Assembly (NCBI RefSeq): GCF_003955685.1
Contig: NZ_RXHJ01000015.1
Coordinates: forward strand, 39,554-103,553
Length of the DNA: 64,000 nt
Direction of reading: 5' to 3'
Origin: Corynebacterium hylobatis
GTDB taxonomy: Bacteria; Actinomycetota; Actinomycetes; Mycobacteriales; Mycobacteriaceae
In this document: positions 1 through 7,614 of the stretch, in pieces
Position numbering within the stretch: the stretch's first letter is position 1
Layout of the letters: each line of letters begins with the position of its first letter
The notes under the pieces: generated by a model
Databases searched by the model: none
Told to the model about the DNA's origin: nothing
The model's input: only the letters and a program-made list of their open reading frames with translations
Program-made: the position numbers and the translations under genes

Positions 1-18
1 AACAGTTCCGGATGCGGC

Positions 19-435
19 ATGCTCCTGGTGGGCGTGTTCGTCCTCGGGGCGATCATGTGGGGCATCGCCATCCTGTTGTGGGTATTGGCTTTCGCGGTGC
101 CTGCGGTGGCTCTGTTCGTCGGCGGCTATATGTTCGTCCAGGCCAGGACCTCGGCCGATGAGTCCACTCAGGCCCGGGCCGTGGAGGCGGAGATCGAGGC
201 CCTGGCCCGCGACACCTCCCTGGATCTGGCGGAGACGATCACCCGCTGGGACAGTCTCATCCTGACAAAGGGCATCGGCACCCCGTTGGAGGGGCAGGAG
301 CAGGAGGCCGCTGAGATCCACCGGCGTCTGCTCGCCGCGCATGAGACCCTCCACGCGGCGATCACCCCGGCCCATAGGATTGAGGCTGTCCTGCACGCGG
401 AGACTCTCCGCGCCACCGCGCAATCCTTTCTTTAG
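19..435 (+). CDS. Small membrane protein with coiled tail, possibly 5'-partial
   Basis: I do not recognise this 138-residue protein. Residues 1-40 are almost wholly hydrophobic and should form one or two membrane helices. The rest is charged, Ala/Glu-rich and helical, probably a cytoplasmic coiled segment. The frame stays open to the left edge of the window, so the true start may lie upstream of the ATG used here. The stop codon overlaps the AGGAG ribosome site of the next gene, which suggests co-translation. No catalytic motif is visible. Confidence 0.6.
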   Translation: MLLVGVFVLGAIMWGIAILLWVLAFAVPAVALFVGGYMFVQARTSADESTQARAVEAEIEALARDTSLDLAETITRWDSLILTKGIGTPLEGQEQEAAEIHRRLLAAHETLHAAITPAHRIEAVLHAETLRATAQSFL

Positions 436-443
436 GAGCTGCC

Positions 444-884
444 ATGCCGATCCTGGTTCTCGGTGCCCGCACGCGCCACGGGTATCCGGGCCGTATCCTC
501 GAGGCCCGGCTGCAGAAAGCACTCTCGATTCTCGACGCCCGCCCCATCATCGTCTCCGGCCGTGGCGAGGCCGCGGCCATGGCGGACTGGCTGGTGGAAA
601 GCGGCGTCGATAAGCAGTTGATCCTGCAGGAGCCTCGGGCGGCCAGCACGAACGAGAACCTGGAGAATGCCCGCGCGCTGCTTCCGGATACCCGGTGCTG
701 GACTGTAGTGACCAGCGATTTCCACGTCTGGCGCACCCGTCTATGGGCCTGGCATCTGGGCATTCCGGTGACGGTGGTCAGCGCCCGCACCCCGGCACCC
801 CGGTTGGCGGTTGCCCTGCTGCGCGAATGCCTGGCGTTGCCGCATTCGGTGCTGCGCATCGGGTGGCGGCGGCTGCTGGGTTGA
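444..884 (+). CDS. YdcF/SanA-like DUF218 family protein
   Basis: This 146-residue protein has the DUF218 (ElyC/SanA/YdcF) layout: an N-terminal VLGARTRHG strand, an IIVSGRGEA strand-turn, a conserved STNENLENAR helix start and a VVTSDFHVWRT motif near residues 93-103. These parts form the Rossmann-like fold of the family. Many members are membrane-attached and linked to envelope synthesis, but this copy has no clear membrane segment and is short for the family. Its start follows an AGGAG site that overlaps the end of the preceding gene. The substrate is unknown. Confidence 0.75.
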   Translation: MPILVLGARTRHGYPGRILEARLQKALSILDARPIIVSGRGEAAAMADWLVESGVDKQLILQEPRAASTNENLENARALLPDTRCWTVVTSDFHVWRTRLWAWHLGIPVTVVSARTPAPRLAVALLRECLALPHSVLRIGWRRLLG

Positions 885-889
885 GCCTT

Positions 890-2020
890 TCAGCCGTTGT
901 GGTGGGTGACCTCGTGCGCGGCGGAGACCACGTCGTACATGTTCTGGCGCCGGGCGTATGCCTCACGCTGGCGTCGTGCCCCGGAATCGGAGCGGAGGAT
1001 GGCCTCGACCGTCTTCGTCACCGCCTCTTCCTCCCCGTACTTGAGCAGTGCGGGGCGGACGTGGTTGAGCAGACTCGCGATCACCTCGGCGGCCGGGGCG
1101 CGACGCCCTGTGGAGGGGAGGATGAGCGTCGAGTTGACGCCGTCGCGGCTGGCCTGCCATGACCATGTTTTCAGCAGCTCACCCCGGATCGGGTCGGGTT
1201 CGACTCCGTCGTGCCAGGCGCAGGCTGCCGTCTCCACCAGTGCCCGGATGAGCGCCGCAATCGCCGCCGCATGTTCAGCCTCCGGACACACATCAGCCAC
1301 CCGCACCTCAATGGTGGGGAAGCGTTCGGCGAGCCGGGCATCGAAATAGAGCATGCCGATGTCCATGGGCACCTGGGTGTCCAACAGGGCCTCGCATAAC
1401 CTGTCATAGCTGTCGACTGACCCGAAGATCTCCGTCGGCCCTGCCGTCGGCCACCGGTTCCACAACTGGTAGCGGTAGGAGGCGAAGCCGGTGTCGACCC
1501 CGCCCCAGAACGGGGAGTTCGCACTGAGCGCCAGGATTGCCGGCAGCCAGACACGGATCCGGTCCATGACCGCGATTCCCTCTTCGCGGGAATTGATCTC
1601 GACATGGACATGGAAACCGCAGGTGAGCTGTTCCACGGCGGTGATCCCGAAGCTGTCCCGGATCTGCCGGAACCGTGGGGTCGGCACCAGGTGGGGGATG
1701 AGCGCGCCGGGGGCGGTGGGCAGAGCCACCACTCGGCCTCCCACCTGTGCGGCGGCTTCCTCGGCCATGGCGCGACCCGTGCGGATGGCCGTCAGCTGAG
1801 CTGCCAGGGTGGTCTGCGGTGGGGACACCACCTCGATCTGCTCCTGCTTGAACTCCTGGGTGATCGTGTGGCCGCTGCGGGAGCGTCGTCGGGCCAGTTT
1901 CACGAGCTGTTCTGCCGCCGGCAGCGGATGCAGGCTGCCGGCTTCCACGAGGAGCAGTTCCTCTTCGACCCCGAATTTCCGCACTGAGTCCTGGCTGCGG
2001 GATTCCTGGCGCATGGTCAT
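890..2020 (-). CDS. YbdK-type carboxylate-amine ligase (GCS2 family)
   Basis: This 376-residue protein belongs to the glutamate-cysteine ligase type 2 family, which joins a carboxylate to an amine using ATP. The N-terminal FGVEEELLLVEAG motif (residues about 16-28) is the family hallmark. The CGFHVHVEI segment carries the conserved histidines, and the C-terminal RRQREAYAR region is also typical. YbdK has weak glutamate-cysteine ligase activity in vitro. Corynebacteria make mycothiol, so the real substrate here is uncertain. The first ATG (2020) is chosen because it overlaps, as ATGA, the stop of a short upstream reading frame with a strong ribosome site. Confidence 0.88.
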   Translation of the reverse strand: MTMRQESRSQDSVRKFGVEEELLLVEAGSLHPLPAAEQLVKLARRRSRSGHTITQEFKQEQIEVVSPPQTTLAAQLTAIRTGRAMAEEAAAQVGGRVVALPTAPGALIPHLVPTPRFRQIRDSFGITAVEQLTCGFHVHVEINSREEGIAVMDRIRVWLPAILALSANSPFWGGVDTGFASYRYQLWNRWPTAGPTEIFGSVDSYDRLCEALLDTQVPMDIGMLYFDARLAERFPTIEVRVADVCPEAEHAAAIAALIRALVETAACAWHDGVEPDPIRGELLKTWSWQASRDGVNSTLILPSTGRRAPAAEVIASLLNHVRPALLKYGEEEAVTKTVEAILRSDSGARRQREAYARRQNMYDVVSAAHEVTHHNG

Positions 2021-2103
2021 CGGCTCAGCTGGATACGGTCAGGGAAAGCGACGCCCCGGAAGGTTCCTGCATCAGTGGGCAGGACGGTGACAATCTGCGG
2101 CAC
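2017..2103 (-). CDS. Candidate 28-codon leader ORF coupled to the YbdK gene
   Basis: A GTG-started frame of 28 codons follows the purine-rich sequence GGAGGGAGAGGA by about 8 nt. It ends in a TGA that overlaps the ATG of the YbdK-type ligase gene (ATGA). The peptide begins MPQIVTVLPTDAG and ends DRIQLSR, with no membrane segment or metal motif. Position and ribosome site suggest translational coupling. It contains no run of Cys or His codons, so classical attenuation by amino-acid starvation is not supported. I do not recognise the peptide, and conservation has not been tested. Confidence 0.45.
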   Translation of the reverse strand: MPQIVTVLPTDAGTFRGVAFPDRIQLSR

Positions 2104-2219
2104 GATTATGGTCCTCTCCCTCCGCTGCGGGGTGCAGCCTTCAACTCAGAATACTTATTTCCCTCATCTAATGTCGGAGAATCACGGGGTCCAGGTGAGT
2201 CCCTCATGAGTTCCCGTCA

Positions 2220-2420
2220 TCAGCGACGCCCCCGCCGCCACGCCCACCACGTGAGTCCGACCATGGACCCCGCCAGGAAACCCGGCCACAACGCCGGCTC
2301 CGGTTGGAAGAGGTTCCACACCGCCTGGGCCAGCGCGAGGAAGGCGAAGAAGCCGAGGAAACCGACGAGCGTCTCGTGCTGGAGCTGCCGCCGCTTTCCC
2401 CGGCCGGGGTCCGCACTCAT
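2220..2420 (-). CDS. Small two-helix membrane protein, last gene of the tus operon
   Basis: This 66-residue protein has a basic N-terminus, two hydrophobic segments (about residues 17-37 and 45-60) and a WWAWRRGRR tail, so it should be an integral membrane protein. Its ATG overlaps the TGA of tusG (ATGA), which shows translational coupling to the importer genes. C. glutamicum also has a small membrane-protein gene in its tus cluster, but there it lies between tusF and tusE, so orthology is uncertain. The role is unknown; it could stabilise or regulate the permeases. Confidence 0.7.
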   Translation of the reverse strand: MSADPGRGKRRQLQHETLVGFLGFFAFLALAQAVWNLFQPEPALWPGFLAGSMVGLTWWAWRRGRR

Positions 2421-3244
2421 GCCTTCACACCTCCGGCAGTCAGTCCGGAGACGATACGACGCTGGAAGATGAGCACCATGATGATCAACGGAATGGTGAC
2501 CAGCGCACCGGCGGCCATGATCGAGGCGTAGGGGTACTCGAAAGCCGAGGGCCCGGAGAAGCGCGCGATGGCGACGGTGACGGGTTCGGTCGCGGTCGTC
2601 GACAGCTGGCGGGCCAGCATGAACTCGTTCCAGGTGGCGATGAACGCCAGGATCGCTGTGGTGAACAGGGCGGGGGCCGCCAGGGGCAGGAGCACGAGGC
2701 GGAAGGCCTGGCCGCGGGAGGCGCCGTCGACACGCGCGGCCTCCTCCAGTTCCCAGGGCAGCTGCCGGAAGAAGGAGACCAGGGTGTAGATGGTCAGCGG
2801 CAGGGCGAAGGAGATGTTGGGGATGATCATCGCCCGGTAGGTGCCGATCCAGCCCAGGTCGCCGAAGAGCTGGAACAGCGGGGTGACCAGCGCGATGCCC
2901 GGGAACATGGAGGCGGCCAGGATGATGCCGGTGACCAGTCCCTTGCCGGGGAACTCCAGACGGGCCAGGGCATAGGCGGTGAACACACCGACGAGGACAG
3001 CCAGGGAGGTCGTCGTCACCGAGATGAGCAGCGAGTTGCCGATGGCCCCGAGGAAGTCGTTGCCCTTGTTGGTGGCCAGCGCGTCCCGGAAGTTCTCCAG
3101 GGTGACGTGCGTGGGCCAGGGGGTGGTGTCGAAGGTGTGGGCGCTGTCGCGCAAGGCGACCACGACCATCCAGTAGAAGGGGGCGAGCCCCCAGAACATG
3201 ATGAACAGCACGCCCACGTAGTGCCAGAGTGCGGCTTTTCTCAT
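2417..3244 (-). CDS. tusG: Trehalose-type ABC importer permease TusG (SugB-like)
   Basis: This 275-residue inner-membrane permease is of the MalG type, with about six helices. The cytoplasmic EAA loop reads EEAARVDGASRGQAFRLVLLPLA (first part about residues 164-173) and contacts the ATPase. The ATG at 3244 is chosen because it overlaps the tusF stop as ATGA; the frame runs further upstream but that part is antisense to tusF. It would pair with TusF to form the channel for trehalose or a related alpha-glucoside. M. tuberculosis SugB is the homolog and recycles trehalose released by mycolyl transfer. Confidence 0.88.
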   Translation of the reverse strand: MRKAALWHYVGVLFIMFWGLAPFYWMVVVALRDSAHTFDTTPWPTHVTLENFRDALATNKGNDFLGAIGNSLLISVTTTSLAVLVGVFTAYALARLEFPGKGLVTGIILAASMFPGIALVTPLFQLFGDLGWIGTYRAMIIPNISFALPLTIYTLVSFFRQLPWELEEAARVDGASRGQAFRLVLLPLAAPALFTTAILAFIATWNEFMLARQLSTTATEPVTVAIARFSGPSAFEYPYASIMAAGALVTIPLIIMVLIFQRRIVSGLTAGGVKA

Positions 3245-4248
3245 GCCGTCACCTCCTGCTTCTTCCTTGCTTCCCGACGTTTCCTCAACCCAGGGACCTT
3301 CCGACCCTTCACACCGCGTTGCCCGGAGACGTCGGCGCCGAGGAAGCGGATCATGATGAACGCGACGGCGAAGATGAGCAGGAAGATCAGCGTGGAGAGA
3401 GCCGAGGCGGAGTTGAAGTTGTTCTGCCGCATGTCCTCGACCACCAGCTGGGAGATGGTGGCGGTGGGAGAGTTGGAGGAGGCGGAGATCATGATGACGG
3501 GAAGGTCGTACATGCGCAGCGCATCCAGGGTGCGGAAGAGGACCGCCACCATGAGCGCCGGTTTGACCAGGGGCATGGTGATCAGCCGGAACTGCTGCCA
3601 GCGGGAGGCACCGTCCACGCGGGAGGCCTCGTAGATCTCCTTGGGGATCATCTGCAGTCCGGCGAGGATGAGCAGTGCCATGAAGGGGGCCGTCTTCCAC
3701 ACGTCCGCGACGATGACGGCGGCCCGGGCGGCCCAGGGATCGGTGGTCCAGCTGATGTCCAGGTTGAACAACTCGTTGATGATGCCCCGGTCGGCGAAGA
3801 TGAACTGCCACAGCTTCGCCGTCACGGCGGTGGGGATCGCCCAGGGGATGAGCACCGCCGCACGCACCAGGCCCCGGCCGCGGTACTCGTGATTCATGAT
3901 CAGCGCCATGATCATGCCGAGGATCGTCTCCAGGGTCACGGTCACCACGGTGAAGAACAGTGTGATGCGCACGGCAGGCCAGAAATCGGTGGCCAGCACG
4001 CCCGGGGGACAGGTGGAGACCACCCCGGAGGACGACATGCACCGGTTGGTCAGCCAGTAGAGATAGTTGTCGAAACCGGCGAAACCGCCCTCGACGAACA
4101 GGCCGGTGGCGGGGTCGAGGCCCTTGTCGGCCTGGAAGGACAGGAAGAGGGCGCGCAGGATCGGGTAGCCGATGACCACGGCCAGGACGATCAACGCGGG
4201 GGCGATCAGCCAGGCCGCCGAGCGGGTCTGGCTGGCACGTTTCAGCAT
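3241..4248 (-). CDS. tusF: Trehalose-type ABC importer permease TusF (SugA-like)
   Basis: This 335-residue permease is of the MalF type. It has an N-terminal helix, a periplasmic loop with paired cysteines (residues about 68-80), and an EAA loop with YEASRVDGASRWQQFRL. The tail after residue 305 is strongly basic (KGRKVPGLRKRREARKK). The ATG follows AAGGAG. It is separated from tusE by 95 bp holding a strong hairpin, and it overlaps tusG by 4 bp. It forms the transmembrane channel together with TusG. Confidence 0.88.
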   Translation of the reverse strand: MLKRASQTRSAAWLIAPALIVLAVVIGYPILRALFLSFQADKGLDPATGLFVEGGFAGFDNYLYWLTNRCMSSSGVVSTCPPGVLATDFWPAVRITLFFTVVTVTLETILGMIMALIMNHEYRGRGLVRAAVLIPWAIPTAVTAKLWQFIFADRGIINELFNLDISWTTDPWAARAAVIVADVWKTAPFMALLILAGLQMIPKEIYEASRVDGASRWQQFRLITMPLVKPALMVAVLFRTLDALRMYDLPVIMISASSNSPTATISQLVVEDMRQNNFNSASALSTLIFLLIFAVAFIMIRFLGADVSGQRGVKGRKVPGLRKRREARKKQEVTA

Positions 4249-4292
4249 GTGCGGCTCCTTGGAGGAAAAGTGTCACCTCCCACAAAACCACA

Positions 4293-4320
4293 GAAAACCT
4301 GCCCGGGTGGGCAGGTTTTC
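4293..4320 (-). terminator. Perfect hairpin between tusE and tusF
   Basis: A 12-bp perfect stem (GAAAACCTGCCC / GGGCAGGTTTTC) closes a GGGT tetraloop just after the tusE stop. On the minus-strand transcript the 3' arm ends in GGTTTTC, so only a short U run is present. Such hairpins after binding-protein genes usually limit read-through or protect the upstream mRNA 3' end. The likely effect is more binding protein than permease. Confidence 0.65.
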
Positions 4321-4343
4321 AGCGGGTCGTGCGGGGAGGGAAC

Positions 4344-5642
4344 CTAGTTGGAGGCGTTCTCGATGGCGGCCCGCATGTCGGTGGTGGCGTCGTCGACGGA
4401 CTTGCCGGCGGTCAGCGCCGCGTAGGCGTTGTCCTGGATGGCCTTGGAGATGGCCGGGTAGAACGGGGAGACCGGACGCGGCGCTGCGTTGTCCAGGGAT
4501 TCCTTCAGCGCCGGCAGGTACGGGAACTGCTCGATCAGGGCGTCATCCTCGTAGATGGCGGCCAGGACCGGCGGGAAGGACGCTTCCGCGAAGGAGGTCT
4601 GGTTCTCCTCGTTGATGACGAACTCGATGAAGTCACGCGCGGTGGCCTTGTTCTCCGAGTTGATGTTGATGCCGTTGTTGTAGCCACCCAGGGTGGAGAC
4701 ACCGACACCGTCCTGGCCGACCAGCGGCTGGACCTCGAAGTTGCCGGCGACGGCGGAGGTCTCACCCTCGGCGTTGGTGAACATGTAGGGCCAGTTGATG
4801 GCGTAGGCGGTCTCGCCCTCAACGAAGGCGAGGTTGGTCTCCTCCTCCGTCGCGGAGGTGGAGCCCGACGCGATGGTGCCGTTCTCGTAGCCGTCGACAA
4901 GCGCCTGCAGACCGGCACGGGAGTCGTCGGAGTCGACGGTGACATTGCCGTCGGAATCCAGAACGCCACCGCCCCAGCCCTCCATGAAGCCGACGGTGTT
5001 GACGGTCAGACCCTCGTACTGCTTGAGCTGCAGGGTCAGGCAGTCGACATCGGCTGCCTCGGCGTCAGCACAGGAGGCCTCCAGCTCGGCCCAGTTCTCC
5101 GGGGCCTCCGGGATGATCTCCGTGTTGCGGTAGAGCAGCTGACCGTTGGTGTTCTGCGGCAGCGCGTAGAGGGTGTCGTTGTAGGTCGCGGACTCGACGG
5201 TCGCGTCCAGCAGGCCGGAGGTGTCCACCTCGAGGTCGCCCTCCAGCGGGGTGATCCACTGGTTGGCGGCGAAGTCGGCGGTCCAGATGACGTCGAGGGC
5301 CATGACATCGTAATCGGAGTTGCCGGCCTGCAGCGACTGAACCAGGGTCTCGCGCTGGGCGTCGGCCTCACCGGCCAGCTCACGGAGGGTGACCTCCTCG
5401 TCCGGATTCTCGGCGTTCCACTTCTCGATGACCGGGATGATCTTGTCGGTGTCGTTCTTGCCCATGGCGAAGGTGATCGGGCCGCGACCGTCGGCGCCGG
5501 AGGCCTCCGCGGTGGTCGTGGCGGTTGCCGTGGTGTCGGCGTCATCATCGGTGGTGGTACAGCCCGCCAGGACCACGGAGCTGATGATGGCAACTGCGGC
5601 CAGGGAGCGTGCCGGCTTGCGCTTGAAGAAGGAGGCGTTCAC
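4344..5642 (-). CDS. tusE: Trehalose-type solute-binding lipoprotein TusE (LpqY-like)
   Basis: This 432-residue extracytoplasmic binding protein delivers substrate to the TusFG permease. It starts with a basic segment (FFKRKPAR), a hydrophobic signal and the lipobox LAGC, so it is a lipid-anchored lipoprotein. A Thr/Asp-rich linker follows. The body has the extracellular solute-binding family 1 pattern, for example FIEFVINEENQTSFAEA and YPAISKAIQDNAYAAL. I chose the GTG at 5642 because AAAGGTGA lies just upstream; an ATG 12 codons earlier is possible. Sugar identity rests on operon synteny with C. glutamicum tus. Confidence 0.85.
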   Translation of the reverse strand: MNASFFKRKPARSLAAVAIISSVVLAGCTTTDDDADTTATATTTAEASGADGRGPITFAMGKNDTDKIIPVIEKWNAENPDEEVTLRELAGEADAQRETLVQSLQAGNSDYDVMALDVIWTADFAANQWITPLEGDLEVDTSGLLDATVESATYNDTLYALPQNTNGQLLYRNTEIIPEAPENWAELEASCADAEAADVDCLTLQLKQYEGLTVNTVGFMEGWGGGVLDSDGNVTVDSDDSRAGLQALVDGYENGTIASGSTSATEEETNLAFVEGETAYAINWPYMFTNAEGETSAVAGNFEVQPLVGQDGVGVSTLGGYNNGININSENKATARDFIEFVINEENQTSFAEASFPPVLAAIYEDDALIEQFPYLPALKESLDNAAPRPVSPFYPAISKAIQDNAYAALTAGKSVDDATTDMRAAIENASN

Positions 5643-5648
5643 GGATAG

Positions 5649-5673
5649 GTCACCTTTCGTAACGTTTGGTGAC
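5649..5673 (-). promoter_or_regulatory. Dyad able to mask the tusE ribosome site
   Basis: GTCACC and GGTGAC form perfect 6-nt arms around a 13-nt loop. In the tusE mRNA the downstream arm is part of the ribosome site AAAGGTGA, so the hairpin would hide it. The same dyad could instead be a repressor operator. Neither role can be proved from sequence. Confidence 0.4.
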
Positions 5674-5719
5674 TTCAAATCTAGTGAGGCAGCTAATACC
5701 TGATGTGGGCTTTATTTCA

Positions 5720-5743
5720 GATCACCCCTTGGCGGGGGTGATC
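5720..5743 (-). terminator. Hairpin after tusK
   Basis: Perfect 9-bp arms GATCACCCC / GGGGTGATC surround a 6-nt loop. The structure overlaps the tusK stop codon. On the minus strand it is followed by TGAAATAAAG, which is not a U run, so it may be a weak or factor-assisted terminator or an RNA-end protector between tusK and tusE. Confidence 0.5.
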
Positions 5744-6752
5744 ATTCGATACGTATGCCCGACCGCAGATCGAAATGGTGCGCCTGGGCCGGGTCGAAAG
5801 CCAAACGCACCTGCTCACCCGGTCGGGGCACATCCTTATGGCCCAGGCGGGCCACCAGACGCACCCCCTCCGAGATGGCGTAGACGTAGGACTCCGAACC
5901 CAGCTCCTCCACCAGGTCGACGGTGCCCTCCTTCGGGACCCACCCCGCGGGCAGGTCATCACCGGCGGTGAGCACCCGCATCGCCTCCGGACGCACACCC
6001 AGCGTCACACCCTCGCCCGGGAAGAGATTCATCGACGGCGAACCGATGAAACCCGCCACGAACTCATTGACGGGACGGTCGTAGAGCTCCCGCGGCGGGG
6101 CGACCTGCTGCAGGATCCCCTCCTTGAGCACCGCCACACGGTCACCCATCGTCATCGCCTCCACCTGGTCGTGGGTGACATAGACGGTGGTGGTGCCGAG
6201 GCGACGCTGCAGGGCCGCCAGCTCCGAACGGGTCTGCACACGCAGCTTCGCATCCAGGTTCGACAGGGGCTCATCCATGAGGAAAACCTTCGGGTCCCGC
6301 ACGATCGCCCGACCCATGGCCACGCGCTGACGCTGACCACCCGACAGATCCTTCGGCTTACGTTCCAGAAACTCCTCCAGACCGAGCATCTCCGCGGCGT
6401 TACGCACCCGCTCATCGATCTGCTTCGCCGGCATCTTCGCCAGCTTCAGCGCGAAGCCCATGTTCTTTGCGACGGACAGGTGCGGATACAACGCGTAGTT
6501 CTGGAAGACCATCGCAATGTCCCGACCCCCCGGCTCCACACCGGTCACGTCCCGGCCGTCAATGAGCAGCTGCCCTGAATCCACCGGCTCCAGACCTGCC
6601 AGCGCACGCAGCGTCGTCGACTTGCCGCAGCCCGAGGGGCCGACCAGCACCAGGAATTCCCCGTCCGCGATCTGCAGATCCAGATCCTTCACCGTCGGAC
6701 GTTCCGCGCCGGGATAGCGGATGGAGACCTTGTCGAATGTGACCGTTGCCAT
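5742..6752 (-). CDS. tusK: Trehalose-type ABC importer ATPase TusK (MalK/UgpC type)
   Basis: This 336-residue ATPase powers the TusEFG importer. Visible motifs in order are Walker A GPSGCGKST (about 38-46), Q-loop FQNYALYPHLS, signature LSGGQRQR, Walker B VFLMDEPLSNLD and H-loop VTHDQ. A C-terminal regulatory OB-type region follows from about residue 240. It is the first gene of the importer on this strand, ahead of tusE. A weak TACGGT hexamer sits exactly 7 nt before the ATG, so its mRNA may be leaderless. Confidence 0.92.
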   Translation of the reverse strand: MATVTFDKVSIRYPGAERPTVKDLDLQIADGEFLVLVGPSGCGKSTTLRALAGLEPVDSGQLLIDGRDVTGVEPGGRDIAMVFQNYALYPHLSVAKNMGFALKLAKMPAKQIDERVRNAAEMLGLEEFLERKPKDLSGGQRQRVAMGRAIVRDPKVFLMDEPLSNLDAKLRVQTRSELAALQRRLGTTTVYVTHDQVEAMTMGDRVAVLKEGILQQVAPPRELYDRPVNEFVAGFIGSPSMNLFPGEGVTLGVRPEAMRVLTAGDDLPAGWVPKEGTVDLVEELGSESYVYAISEGVRLVARLGHKDVPRPGEQVRLAFDPAQAHHFDLRSGIRIE

Positions 6753-6797
6753 GGAGGAAACCGTAGCACCAGACAGATGAGGGGAGTGGATGTCCGG

Positions 6798-7454
6798 CTA
6801 CAACCTGACGGTCGCCTTCTCGGCGGTGGCGATGGCGTCGAGACGGGCAGCATCGACAAGCCCACCGGAGACGACAACCGCGGAACCGCCTGCGGAGAGC
6901 GGTTCGAGGACGGCCTTCACCAGACCCTTCGCGGTGGTCCAACCCGTGGACAGCACGCGCTCGGCGGGGGCGGAGGTGACGACGACATCCATGAGGGAGG
7001 GGGCGGGGCCGAAGAACTGGTCGCCGTAGAAGCGGACGGTGGGGCCGAAGTCGATGGCCCCGACAGGTAGGGTGCCGCCGGTCTCGACGACGCCGCGACC
7101 GAAGGGGTCCTCGGTGACCAGGACGACGTCGGCACCCGTGTCCGCCCATTCTTCGTAGGAGGCAGGGGAGGTGAACACCACATCGGCGTCACCGGAGGAA
7201 CCGAGCTCCCACTCGACCTCCGCGGCCAGTGCGCCGAGCACAATGGCCACCGGCTGCCAGCCCACGGGGAGATCGAGAAGAATCGTGGAGGAGGAGTCGA
7301 GGTCGAGTTCCTCCAGCAGCATGTTTCCGACCTTCGCGGCCCAGTTGTCCAGCGTCTGCGCGGAGAAGTCGAGCCGCGCGCCGGTCGACTCGTTGTAGAC
7401 GGTCAGGCGCGGGGCAGCGGGATCCGCATTCAGCAGATGTACAAGAAGCTCCAT
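6798..7454 (-). CDS. TIGR03089 family protein
   Basis: This 218-residue protein resembles TIGR03089, a short actinobacterial family related to the N-terminal part of acyl-AMP ligases. The start MELLVHLLNADP and the LDLPVGWQPVAIVLGALAAE segment fit. The adenylate-forming core motifs are absent, so it is unlikely to be a full ligase. The ATG at 7454 is supported by TACGAT 8 nt upstream (leaderless pattern). In M. tuberculosis its homolog (Rv3268) is next to the LCP gene (Rv3267); here about 3.5 kb of other genes lie between them. Function is unknown. Confidence 0.75.
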   Translation of the reverse strand: MELLVHLLNADPAAPRLTVYNESTGARLDFSAQTLDNWAAKVGNMLLEELDLDSSSTILLDLPVGWQPVAIVLGALAAEVEWELGSSGDADVVFTSPASYEEWADTGADVVLVTEDPFGRGVVETGGTLPVGAIDFGPTVRFYGDQFFGPAPSLMDVVVTSAPAERVLSTGWTTAKGLVKAVLEPLSAGGSAVVVSGGLVDAARLDAIATAEKATVRL

Positions 7455-7614
7455 GCCTGCCCATCGTAGGCAGATCGACGCTGCAGTGCCGGAGGATCTT
7501 CTAGCCTGGCCCCAGAGCCGCCACCCGGAAGGAATGTAGAACATGACCAGGGATCTTGCCCGGATCGCCGCCGAACTCGATAACGCCCGCGCCACCGCCA
7601 CGTCTGTGGCCCAG

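Noticed and set aside
2417..4291. 624-codon extension of TusG
   Set aside because: The part above 3244 is antisense-like Arg/His-rich sequence; the ATGA overlap with tusF fixes the start.
3229..4347. 372-codon plus-strand frame opposite tusF
   Set aside because: It is antisense to a clear permease gene and encodes a low-complexity Gly/Asp/His-rich product, typical of GC-rich shadows.
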